Assembly (NCBI GenBank): GCA_005883775.1
Contig: VBEU01000019.1
Coordinates: 1 to 9,799 of the forward strand
Length of the DNA: 9,799 nt
Source of the DNA: Chloroflexota bacterium
Lineage (GTDB): Bacteria; Chloroflexota; Limnocylindria; P2-11E
Direction of reading: 5' to 3'
This document shows positions 1 through 6,178 of the stretch, piece by piece (positions within the stretch are counted from its first letter, which is position 1; each line of letters opens with the position of its first letter). The notes beneath the pieces are model-generated. The model made no database searches and was not told the origin of the DNA. It worked only from the letters and a program-made list of their open reading frames with translations. The position numbers and the translations under genes are program-made.

Positions 1-102
1 CGTCTCGAAGGCGAGCAGACACGTCTACGCGCGTCCGAGTCGTCACGCTTTTCTCGCTGCGCTTGAGCAGGTCGGGAGAGGGTCGTTCCCGGTTTGTGCC
101 CT

Positions 103-987
103 TCAGTCCGGCTCGATCACCTTTGTCGCTGCCGGATACGTTCCGAGGATTTGCTGCCACTCGCAGCACGTGCGCATTAGCGAGAGTGCTTCCTTGGACG
201 GCCACACCGCGGGGTCACCTTCGAAATCGAGGTAAAAGACGTAGTCCCAGGGCGCGGCACGACTCGGGCGCGACTCGATCTTGGAAAGCTGGAGCCACGC
301 CGTGGCGAACGGCTGCAGCGAGCGCACGAGAGCGCCGGGGAGGTTCGCGGTCTTGTAGACGAGGCTCGTTTTCGTGGGTCCCGACCGCAGCGCGGCAGGG
401 ATTCGCTCGGCAATCTCGCGGTCGCCGTTCTTTGCGAGGGCGAAGAATCGCGTGAAGTTGTCGCGCGAGGTCTCGATGGCCTCGGCGAGGACGTCGAGCC
501 CGTAGCGCCCTGCCGCCCGCCGGCTCGCGACCGCCGCGATCGCCGGGTCTCCGCCCTCCGCGATCTCCGCCGCGGCTCCGGCGGTATCGAAGGCCACTTC
601 CGGCTGGATCCGGTGCTCGCGCAGGAATTCTTCGACCTGCGCGAGCGCCTGTGGGTGCGAGCGCGCGGCCTTTACGTCTTCCAGGCGCGTGCCGGGCACC
701 GCGAGGAGGCTGTGGCTCACGCGAAGGATGAGCTCGGCGACGATCTTGGCGCTGTCGTGCTGCCGCAAAAGGTCATAGACGTCCGCGACTGATCCCGCGT
801 GCGTGTTCTCGACCGGGACGACCGCGGCGTCGACCTCGTCCGCCTCGAGGGCGGCGAAGACCTCCGCGAAGGTGCGGCGCGGCAGGAGGCTGGCCCCCGG
901 AAAGAGCGCCGCCGCGGCCGCCTCCGAGAACGCCCCAGCAAGACCCTGGTAGGCGACGTTCGTCAGCGGTACACCGCCGTGCGCCAT
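103..987 (-). CDS. pheA: Prephenate dehydratase with C-terminal ACT domain
   Basis: Converts prephenate to phenylpyruvate, the committed step of phenylalanine synthesis; cytoplasmic. The 294-residue protein has the full family layout. The catalytic prephenate-dehydratase domain spans about residues 10-190, with the AFSE motif near residue 20, PVEN at 58-61, SHPQALAQ at 110-117 and the TRF catalytic motif at 179-181. The ACT domain starts near residue 205 and has the Phe-binding motifs GAL (218-220) and ESRP (238-241), so feedback inhibition by Phe is expected from family knowledge. Length is normal for a monofunctional enzyme without chorismate mutase. The ATG lies 25 nt inside the end of ilvE, so the two are probably translated from one mRNA; the Shine-Dalgarno is weak, suggesting coupling. 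No terminator is evident in the 102 nt after the stop. Confidence 0.95.
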   Translation of the reverse strand: MAHGGVPLTNVAYQGLAGAFSEAAAAALFPGASLLPRRTFAEVFAALEADEVDAAVVPVENTHAGSVADVYDLLRQHDSAKIVAELILRVSHSLLAVPGTRLEDVKAARSHPQALAQVEEFLREHRIQPEVAFDTAGAAAEIAEGGDPAIAAVASRRAAGRYGLDVLAEAIETSRDNFTRFFALAKNGDREIAERIPAALRSGPTKTSLVYKTANLPGALVRSLQPFATAWLQLSKIESRPSRAAPWDYVFYLDFEGDPAVWPSKEALSLMRTCCEWQQILGTYPAATKVIEPD

Positions 988-1934
988 TCCGGATGCCCGT
1001 TGTCGTCGCCATGGGCGAGACCGAAATAGACCTCGCCGATCTTCTTCGCCACCGGACCGATCGCGCCATCGCCAACGATCCGTCCGTCGATCTTGACGCA
1101 GGGCGCGACCTGCGCGCCGGTGCCGCAGAAGAAGACTTCTTCCGCGACGTAGAGCTCGGTGCGATCGACCTGCCGCTCCTCAACGAGGATGCCGAGCTCG
1201 CTAGCGATCTCGAGGATCGAGTCGCGGGTGATGCCCTCGAGGATGTCGTCGGTCACCGGCGGCGTGATCAGCGCGCCGTCGCGGACCATGAAGAGGTTCG
1301 CGCCGCCGCCTTCGGAGACGTGCCCGTCGGCTGTGAGGAAGATCGCTTCATCGGCCTCGTAGTCGTGCGCCTCGTCGACCGCGAGTGCCGTGTTGATGTA
1401 CGCGCCCGTCAGCTTGGCCCGCGCGGGGATCGCGTCGTCGGAGATGCGACGCCAGCTCGCGGTTCGCGCGGCGAGCCCGCCGGTCGGCAGATATGCGCCG
1501 AGCGGAAAGGCGTACATACCGAAGCCGTCGCGCAGTCCCTGAAGCGCGACCTTCACCGAGCGTGCTGCCTTGAAGGCGAGAGGCCGGATGTAGACGTCGC
1601 TCTTGAAGCCGTTCTTTCGAAGGAGCTCGAGCGCGATCTCGGAGAGCGCATCGGGATCGCCGGGGAGCGCGATGCGCATGATCCGCACCGAACGCGCCAT
1701 ACGTTCGAAGTGCTCGCGCAACCGAAAGACGTAGAGCTGCTCTTGGGCGGGGTTCCAGTACGCACGGATACCCTCGAAGACACCGGTGCCGTACTGCAGC
1801 GCGTGGGTCGCGATGGAGACCTTCGCGTCGCCCAGGGGCGTGAACTTTCCATCGAGGTAGGCGACGCCGGTCTCGACGATCTCCTGTCCGACCGCCGCGA
1901 CCTCGTTCAGCCGTTGCTGGACCGTGCTCGCCAT
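963..1934 (-). CDS. ilvE: Branched-chain amino acid aminotransferase
   Basis: PLP-dependent class IV aminotransferase, interconverting branched-chain 2-keto acids and Val/Leu/Ile with glutamate; cytoplasmic. The 323-residue product has the IlvE signature around HALQYGTGVFEGIRAYW (44-60), the probable Schiff-base lysine K174 in AKLTGAYIN, and E208 in the SEGGGANLF stretch. Length is close to the usual 300-310. An upstream TTG at 1955 would add seven residues, but a near-perfect AGGAGGT ribosome site lies six nt before the ATG at 1934, so that start is chosen. The 3' end overlaps pheA by 25 nt. Class IV enzymes of this type often accept aromatic keto acids, so it could also finish Phe synthesis after PheA (inference). 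Expression is probably controlled by the leader and attenuator just upstream. Confidence 0.95.
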   Translation of the reverse strand: MASTVQQRLNEVAAVGQEIVETGVAYLDGKFTPLGDAKVSIATHALQYGTGVFEGIRAYWNPAQEQLYVFRLREHFERMARSVRIMRIALPGDPDALSEIALELLRKNGFKSDVYIRPLAFKAARSVKVALQGLRDGFGMYAFPLGAYLPTGGLAARTASWRRISDDAIPARAKLTGAYINTALAVDEAHDYEADEAIFLTADGHVSEGGGANLFMVRDGALITPPVTDDILEGITRDSILEIASELGILVEERQVDRTELYVAEEVFFCGTGAQVAPCVKIDGRIVGDGAIGPVAKKIGEVYFGLAHGDDNGHPEWRTAVYR

Positions 1935-1940
1935 GACCAG

Positions 1941-1947
1941 ACCTCCT
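1941..1947 (-). promoter_or_regulatory. ilvE ribosome binding site
   Basis: AGGAGGT on the minus strand, six nt before the ATG at 1934. It decides the ilvE start against the TTG at 1955. It sits just 3' of the attenuator terminator, and its GGAGG core could also pair with the CCTCC in the 5' arm of that hairpin (1977-1973), so a translational layer of control is possible. Confidence 0.85.
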
Positions 1948-1956
1948 GATAACAAG

Positions 1957-1980
1957 AGACCTCCCGATCTCGGGAGGCCT
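1957..1980 (-). terminator. Candidate attenuator terminator of the ilvE-pheA operon
   Basis: Read on the minus strand, AGGCCTCCCG (1980-1971), loop AGAT, then CGGGAGGTCT (1966-1957) forms a ten-base-pair stem with one G-U pair. It is followed by the T-rich but imperfect tail CTTGTTAT (1956-1949). The hairpin lies 23 nt after the stop codon of the leader peptide and ends 22 nt before the ilvE ATG, where a rho-independent attenuator is expected. The tail lacks a pure U run, so termination may be partial. The 5' arm has an alternative partner at 2022-2016. Confidence 0.65.
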
Positions 1981-2046
1981 TCACGCTGCCGATCGTTGTC
2001 GCGTTAGCGGCGCGCGCCTCCCCGTCGAGCTCCCACAAGGAGCTCG
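1972..2046 (-). promoter_or_regulatory. Alternative RNA structures of the attenuator (1:2 stem and antiterminator)
   Basis: Two further pairings are visible in the minus-strand RNA. First, CGAGCTCC (2046-2039) pairs with GGAGCTCG (2033-2026), an eight-bp hairpin with a five-nt loop inside the leader ORF. Second, GGGAGGC (2022-2016) pairs with GCCTCCC (1978-1972), seven contiguous bp that would sequester the 5' arm of the terminator. A ribosome that reaches the leader stop (2006-2004) would cover 2022-2016 and let the terminator form. A ribosome paused at the upstream Val/Ile or Leu/Val codons would leave it free and allow the antiterminator. The pairings are read directly; the switching is inference by analogy with ilv, leu and trp attenuators. 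Confidence 0.6.
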
Positions 2047-2078
2047 CCGAAAATGACCACGACGAACGAAGCGCGCAT
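2004..2078 (-). CDS. Leader peptide of the ilvE-pheA attenuator (24 aa)
   Basis: A short ORF from ATG (2078-2076) to TAA (2006-2004). The peptide begins MRASFVVVIFGELLVG and ends in an Arg/Gly-rich tail. Seven of 24 residues are branched-chain: V6, V7, V8, I9, then L13, L14, V15. Phe residues F5 and F10 flank the first cluster. This is the composition of ribosome-stalling leader peptides of branched-chain operons. No Shine-Dalgarno is visible, but the predicted transcript starts about five nt before the ATG, so it is probably initiated as a near-leaderless message. The peptide itself is likely to have no function other than to report charged tRNA supply. It was found by eye and is below usual gene-calling size. 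Confidence 0.65.
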   Translation of the reverse strand: MRASFVVVIFGELLVGARRGGARR

Positions 2079-2088
2079 GAGACCGGGA

Positions 2089-2117
2089 ACGCTAGGCGCT
2101 GGCTCTGTGGCAGTCAA
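2089..2117 (-). promoter_or_regulatory. Housekeeping-type promoter of the ilvE-pheA operon
   Basis: On the minus strand, TTGACT (2117-2112, five of six consensus) and TAGCGT (2094-2089, keeping T1, A2 and T6) are separated by exactly 17 nt. Transcription would start near G2083/G2084, five or six nt before the leader ATG. The -35 begins two nt after the permease stop codon, so the promoter fits the narrow gap between the transporter and the biosynthetic operon. Confidence 0.6.
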
Positions 2118-2119
2118 GG

Positions 2120-2833
2120 TCAGACGCGACCGATCACTTCCTCGCGCTGCCAGACGCGGCGGGCAACCTCAAGCGCCAGGATGTCTATAAGGACAAGTCC
2201 GACGCCCAGGGCGAGAAGAGGCCAGCCTTCGCCGAACTGCGACGCGACGAATCCGAGCCCGGCGAACACCGCGGCGGAGAGCGCGATCACAAGCCCCGCG
2301 ACCTGCTGAGCGGCGCGGCTGGATTTCACGCGTGCTGCCACGATCATCGTGATGCTGCCCGTCGTGACCAGATACAAGAGCGATAGCACCAGGAACGCGT
2401 AGAGGAGCTCGGGCGTCAGCACCCGCGCGACACGCGTCACGCCGTAGCGATACGAGGCGAGTCCATAGGCCGCGGAGAGCGTCACGCTACAAGCGACCAT
2501 CACCGGAACGACCATGCCCACGAGCTTGCCGAGAACGATGTCGAAGTCGCGGATGGGGGCGGCGAGGAGGGGGACCAGCGTGCCGTTCTCCTTCTCCATC
2601 GTGAACGTCGCCGCGATGAGCGCGACGCCCGAGAGTGCGGGAAAGAAGACGCTCTGCAGCGCGAGGCCGAGGAGCGTCAAGTCGCCCGCGGGCCCGGGCG
2701 GGACGCCGCGATTCGAGACGACGAAGAAAAGCGGGATCACCACGAAGATGCCGGTTCGGAGCAGCGACGTGCGGTCGAGGAAGACCTCCCAGCGGATCTC
2801 GCGCCAGGCGATGAGCCACCACTTCATCTTCAT
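2120..2833 (-). CDS. ABC-2 type transporter permease
   Basis: Integral membrane half of an ABC exporter. About six hydrophobic helices can be placed near residues 25-40, 55-77, 101-126, 142-166, 178-202 and 205-222. The cytoplasmic motif EKENGTLVPLLAAPI at 80-94 is the hallmark of ABC-2/NatB-like permeases (usual form E-x-E-x-GT-x-x-x-LL-x-x-P). The protein has 237 residues, which is short but typical of single-domain members. The ATG overlaps the stop of the ATPase gene in an ATGA, so the two are co-translated and form one transporter. Substrate is not indicated; the family handles ions, drugs, lipids or polysaccharides. A second ATG two codons in is an equally possible start. Confidence 0.88.
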   Translation of the reverse strand: MKMKWWLIAWREIRWEVFLDRTSLLRTGIFVVIPLFFVVSNRGVPPGPAGDLTLLGLALQSVFFPALSGVALIAATFTMEKENGTLVPLLAAPIRDFDIVLGKLVGMVVPVMVACSVTLSAAYGLASYRYGVTRVARVLTPELLYAFLVLSLLYLVTTGSITMIVAARVKSSRAAQQVAGLVIALSAAVFAGLGFVASQFGEGWPLLALGVGLVLIDILALEVARRVWQREEVIGRV

Positions 2834-3753
2834 CGGCGTGCCTCGGCCAGGATGCTGAGATAGGCGTCCTCGAGCGAGCGCTCCTCCGCCGACAGGGTGA
2901 CGACGCGCACGCCCGCATCGAGAAGCGCGCGGAGCGCGGCGGGATTGACAGCGGCAGGGTCATCTGGCGCGAACCGCAGCGCTGCGAGCCCGTCCTTCGC
3001 GATCGCACTCTCGGCGGTGATGCCAACGCGGGCGAGAGCCTCCCGAGCGGTCGCCGCATCTCCCGCGAACGACACCGTGTAGCTCGGCCGTCCCGCCGCG
3101 CGGATATCGGCGGTGGCGCCGGTCCGCAGGACCTTGCCTTTGTAGAGCACGACGACGCGGTCCGCGATCCGCTGCGCTTCGTCGAGGTCGTGCGTCGTCA
3201 GCAGGATCGCGCGATGCCTGGCGCGAAGCGAAACGATGAATCGGCGCAGCATCTGCGACATCTCGGGGTCGAGAGCGGTCGCCGGCTCATCCAGGAGCAG
3301 GACCGGCGGATCGTGGACCAAGGCCCGCGCGATGGCGACCTTCTGGCGCATGCCCCGCGAGAACGTCGCGAGCTTCCGATCGAGCACATCGTCGAGACCG
3401 AGGAGCTTTGCGAGCTCGGCAGCGCGCACGTCGGGATCTGCCACGTCGTAAAGGCGCGCGAAAAAGCCGAGATAACGGCGCAGCGGCATGCGCTCGTACA
3501 ACGACGGCTGGTCGGTGACGAAGCCACACCGCGCGCGGACCGTGTTGGCGTCCTTGCGCACCGAAACGCCGTCGACGAGGACGTCACCTTCGCTCGGCGC
3601 GAGGATCCCCCCGATGATCCGGCTCGCCGTCGTCTTGCCGGCGCCGTTCGGGCCGAGGAGCGCCACGATCTCGCCCGGGTGGACCTGGAACGAAACGTCG
3701 TCGAGCGCCAACGTCCCGTCGAAGCTGCGCGAGAGGCGCGTCACGTCGATCAC
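2830..3753 (-). CDS. ABC transporter ATP-binding protein (CcmA/NatA type)
   Basis: Energises the permease encoded directly downstream. Of 307 residues, 1-215 form the nucleotide-binding domain: Walker A GPNGAGKTT at 34-42, Q-loop Q82, signature FSRGMRQ at 131-137 (a variant of LSGGQ common in this subfamily), Walker B PVLLLDE at 150-156 and switch H188. The C-terminal 90 residues match the extra domain seen in NatA-like exporter ATPases and end in the usual LEDAYLSI motif. The start is a GTG at 3753 without a clear ribosome site; an in-frame GTG at 3744 is an alternative. The gene is divergent from the small membrane-protein gene, with 41 nt between them. Confidence 0.92.
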   Translation of the reverse strand: MIDVTRLSRSFDGTLALDDVSFQVHPGEIVALLGPNGAGKTTASRIIGGILAPSEGDVLVDGVSVRKDANTVRARCGFVTDQPSLYERMPLRRYLGFFARLYDVADPDVRAAELAKLLGLDDVLDRKLATFSRGMRQKVAIARALVHDPPVLLLDEPATALDPEMSQMLRRFIVSLRARHRAILLTTHDLDEAQRIADRVVVLYKGKVLRTGATADIRAAGRPSYTVSFAGDAATAREALARVGITAESAIAKDGLAALRFAPDDPAAVNPAALRALLDAGVRVVTLSAEERSLEDAYLSILAEARR

Positions 3754-3759
3754 GCTTCG

Positions 3760-3765
3760 AGCATA
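3760..3765 (-). promoter_or_regulatory. Possible -10 box for the ABC transporter operon
   Basis: TATGCT on the minus strand ends six nt before the GTG at 3753, which would place the transcript start on or next to the start codon. This leaderless arrangement would explain the missing ribosome site. No good -35 is visible at 17-18 nt upstream, so the call is weak. Confidence 0.3.
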
Positions 3766-3794
3766 CGAGCGTTATGAGCTAGCTTTTGACGTAG

Positions 3795-4160
3795 GTGGAC
3801 GTCGCCATTCTCTCGCTCCACGGTCGCACGGCGTGGGCACTCGTCTTTTACTACACGGCCGTCGGGCTCTGGGGCCTCTTCCTCGGCTTTCGTAATTCCG
3901 GTCCCACCCCAGGCTTTCGCGGCGCGATCGCCATCGCCGTCATCGCCTCCATCGTGCAGGGCCTGCTCGGTGCACTCGTCGCGTTCTCACAACCGCCCCG
4001 CGATCTGCTCCATGTGCTGTACGGGGTCGCGGTCGTGCTCGCCATGCCGTTCGCCGCGTCGCTCCTCCGGGACCGCGCCCCACGCGGCCAATCCGTGGCG
4101 CTCGGCTTCGCCGCGCTCTTCACCGCGGGCCTGGCGATCCGGGGCATCATCACCTCGTGA
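3795..4160 (+). CDS. Small four-helix membrane protein of unknown function
   Basis: A 121-residue very hydrophobic protein with four predicted membrane helices near residues 13-32, 43-64, 70-90 and 100-118, with short polar loops. Histidines H9 and H73 sit at the edge of helices 1 and 3, giving the two halves a loosely similar pattern (H-x-x-x-x-x-x-hydrophobic helix pair), which might mean an internal duplication or heme/metal ligands; this is speculation. The start is a GTG at 3795, with a weak GTAGG before it. The stop overlaps the GTG of the following aminotransferase gene (GTGA), so it probably heads the operon. I do not recognise the family. Its GC-rich codon use and the overlap support it being real. 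Confidence 0.7.
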   Translation: MDVAILSLHGRTAWALVFYYTAVGLWGLFLGFRNSGPTPGFRGAIAIAVIASIVQGLLGALVAFSQPPRDLLHVLYGVAVVLAMPFAASLLRDRAPRGQSVALGFAALFTAGLAIRGIITS

Positions 4161-5247
4161 CCGATGACATCGCGCCGCTCATCGACGAGCGCCCGGACAC
4201 CTCGGTGGCGGCGCTCCAGGCGCTGCGCGGCGACTTCCTCTACTTCAACGTCGCCGGATCAGGGCCCACGTTCCCGGTCGCGCAGCGCTCGGCCGAGCGA
4301 TTCCGCACGTGGCTGAACGAGGTCGGCATGTTCGGTCACGTCGGGTACGCGGCCTACAACGCCGCGCTCGATGCCACCCGGGCGGACCTCGCGACGACGC
4401 TCGGGGACCCAGGTGGCGCGGCCCGCGTCGCGCCCTCTACCCCCTGCGGCGGCGCGCGGAGCTCGGCGACGAGCTTCGCGAGATCGGCTGGCATCGCGAC
4501 CGCGACCGCCTTCTCGACGAGCTACGCGGTGGCATGCGCGACGGCGCCAAGGCGCTCGTGATCTCGCTCGTGTCCTGCAAGACCGGCGACGTGCTGCCGG
4601 TGCGCGAGGCGTGCCGGATCGCGCGCGAGGCCGGCGCGATCTCGATCGTCGACGCGGCGCAGGCCCTTGGGCAGGTGCGGGTCGATGTCGAGGATCTCGG
4701 GGCGGACGCGGTGGTGACCCTCGGCCACAAGTGGCTGCACGGACCGCTTGCGACCGGCGGCTTCTGGGTGCGCGATCTCGCGCTCTTCGGTCCGACCCGC
4801 CTCGGTTGGCGCTCGCGTCTCGAGCTTCCGACCGGGAGCCGCGATTACAACCCCAACGCCACTCGGTTCGAGACGGGTACGGTGGACGTCGCCGCGTTCG
4901 TGGGTCTGCGGCAGACGCTCGTCGTGCACCGCCTGCTGGGGTCATGGGTTTCCGACCGCCTTCGCGCCCTGCGCAGCCGTCTGCTCGAGCGGATCGGCGA
5001 TCTGCCGTTCACTTTGCGTTCGACGCCCGAGGCGCCAACGGGCATCGTCGTCGTCGAACCGCGCGGCGGCGATGTCGCCGCGCTGGTACAAAGGATGTGG
5101 GACGAGGAGCGCATCGTGGTGAAGCTCATCGACGAGCCCGGCATCCCGCAGGCGATCCGGTTGTCGTTCTGGGCGTTGCACAAGGAGAAGGACATCGATC
5201 GCCTGGTGGCCGCGTTCGCCCGCACGCTCGCGGTCGGCGTGCCCTGA
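4157..5247 (+). pseudogene. Class V PLP-dependent aminotransferase, broken by internal deletion and frameshift
   Basis: The N-terminal part runs in one frame from GTG 4157 to about 4430, including FLYFNVAGSGPTFPVAQRSA and a conserved helix ending in LGDPGGAARVA. The remainder resumes in another frame at about 4430 (ALYPLRRRAELGDELREIGW) and runs to TGA 5245-5247. It includes DAAQALGQ, the PLP lysine in TLGHKWLHGP (codon 4729-4731), FETGTVDV and a complete C-terminal domain with RLSFWALH. Between the two parts the family normally has about 30-40 residues holding the cofactor-contacting Gly-Thr/Ser-Asp and E-x-H region; these are absent. The lost length must be 1 modulo 3 to give the observed frame change. 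In one frame the product stops at 4561 in nonsense sequence. The family includes cysteine desulfurase- and isopenicillin-epimerase-like enzymes. Either a true pseudogene or an assembly/sequencing gap. Confidence 0.85.
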
Positions 5248-6035
5248 TGGCCGCACTCACCGGCCACGTCGCGATCGTCACCGGAGCCGGACGCGGACTC
5301 GGCCGCGCCGTCGCCGAGCGCCTCGCGGCCATGGGAGCGTCGGTGGTGCTCGCGTCGCGAAACGCGCCCGAGCTCGACGACGTCGCGAAGGCCATCAAGC
5401 GTGCCGGCGGAAAGGCGCTCGCGCAGACAGCCGACATCGCCGACGAGCGTCAGGTGCAGGAGCTCGTTCTTGCGACCGAGCGGTGGGTCGGGCCGGCGAC
5501 GATCCTCGTGAACAACGCGGGCATGGTCGATCCGATGGTCCCGCTCGCGCGCTCGAACGCGGCGCTCTGGCTTCGGAGCGTCGCGATCAACGTGGGCGGA
5601 ACGTATCTGGCGACGCGCGCCGCGCTGCCCGGGATGCTCGACCGCGGGTACGGCCGGATCGTCACGATCTCGTCGGGTGCCGCGTCGCGCCCGTCCGCCG
5701 GATGGACCGCCTACGCGGCCGGGAAGGCGGCGGTCGTTCAGATGACGCGGAGTCTCGCCCTCGAGCTCGACGGGACGGGCGTGACCGCGAACGCGTTCAA
5801 TCCCGGATACATGGACACCGAGATGCAGGAGCGCATCCGGCGGACCTCCACCTCCGATTTTCCGCGGAGCGATGAGTACCGAGCAGCTCAGGCCGAAGGC
5901 AAGCTCAAGGATCCAAAGGAACCGGCGCGCGCGGTCGCGTATCTGGTGCTGCCAGCGACGCAGCGGAACGGCGAGCACCTCGAGTGGACCGACGACGGAA
6001 TTCGTCGCGAAGTGGAGCGCGCCGTCCCGGCCTGA
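5247..6035 (+). CDS. Short-chain dehydrogenase/reductase (SDR family oxidoreductase)
   Basis: NAD(P)-dependent oxidoreductase with a Rossmann fold, 262 residues, the normal length for a classical SDR. Visible motifs are the cofactor glycine motif TGAGRGLG at 12-19, D63 of the adenine pocket, NNAG at 89-92, and the catalytic tetrad N115, S143, Y156 and K160 (YAAGK). The PG motif follows at FNPGYMDTEM. S37-R38 after the second strand suggests NADP(H) preference. Its ATG shares one base with the upstream aminotransferase stop (TGATG), so it was probably translationally coupled to a gene now broken. The C-terminal end LEWTDDGIRREVE is typical of FabG-like members. The substrate cannot be read from the sequence. 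Confidence 0.92.
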   Translation: MAALTGHVAIVTGAGRGLGRAVAERLAAMGASVVLASRNAPELDDVAKAIKRAGGKALAQTADIADERQVQELVLATERWVGPATILVNNAGMVDPMVPLARSNAALWLRSVAINVGGTYLATRAALPGMLDRGYGRIVTISSGAASRPSAGWTAYAAGKAAVVQMTRSLALELDGTGVTANAFNPGYMDTEMQERIRRTSTSDFPRSDEYRAAQAEGKLKDPKEPARAVAYLVLPATQRNGEHLEWTDDGIRREVERAVPA

Positions 6036-6054
6036 GCGACGATCCGCTGAACCT

Positions 6055-6071
6055 CTCGGTCCCTGACCGAG
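6055..6071 (+). terminator. Weak candidate terminator after the SDR gene
   Basis: CTCGGTC, loop CCT, GACCGAG forms a perfect seven-bp stem 19 nt after the SDR stop. A run of five T occurs only at 6088-6092, about 16 nt past the stem, so a classical rho-independent terminator is doubtful. It may be a 3'-end stabilising hairpin. Confidence 0.35.
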
Positions 6072-6103
6072 CGAGCCGGGGCAAACCTTTTTACGACTCA
6101 TCT

Positions 6104-6153
6104 ACGTGTCGGTCTAGCAACAGGAACGTGTTGTGCAGCAGCCGACCACACGT
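6104..6153 (+). repeat. Imperfect inverted repeat in the leader of the secreted-protein gene
   Basis: ACGTGTCGGTC (6104-6114) is mirrored by GACCACACGT (6144-6153), matching except for one extra C in the left arm. A third ACGTGT copy lies at 6127-6132. The repeat sits 25 nt before the ATG at 6179 in a 143-nt gap that has no obvious -35/-10 pair. It could be an operator or a structured 5' UTR. Confidence 0.4.
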
Positions 6154-6178
6154 CGGACGAATCAGAGGAGTAACACAA

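Noticed and set aside
1..102. Possible start of a further minus-strand gene at GTG 46-44 after pheA
   Set aside because: Only 15 open codons before the edge and no convincing ribosome site; it cannot be told from chance. Nothing else is seen in this stretch.
993..1949. 318-codon open frame on the plus strand opposite ilvE
   Set aside because: Antisense shadow of GC-rich codon bias; Arg/Asp/Val-rich product without protein-like hydrophobic pattern, while ilvE is certain.
1957..2119. T-box riboswitch upstream of ilvE
   Set aside because: The leader is too short and lacks a recognisable specifier loop and T-box sequence; the short ORF with branched-chain codons explains it better.
4415..4445. 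Programmed ribosomal frameshift in the aminotransferase
   Set aside because: No slippery heptamer or following structure fits, and the conserved segment itself is missing, which frameshifting cannot explain.
4371..5246. Long in-frame upstream extension of the SDR gene to 554 codons
   Set aside because: The upstream part is Arg/Ala-rich nonsense overlapping the conserved aminotransferase frame; the SDR starts properly at 5247 with the TGATG overlap.
4845..6101. 418-codon minus-strand open frame opposite the SDR and aminotransferase
   Set aside because: Arg-rich low-complexity translation, no motif; explained by GC-rich third positions of the opposite genes.
6123..6156. ECF-sigma type promoter (GGAAC and CGTC) before the secreted-protein gene
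   Set aside because: The spacing between the two elements is 23 nt, well over the 16-17 nt expected.
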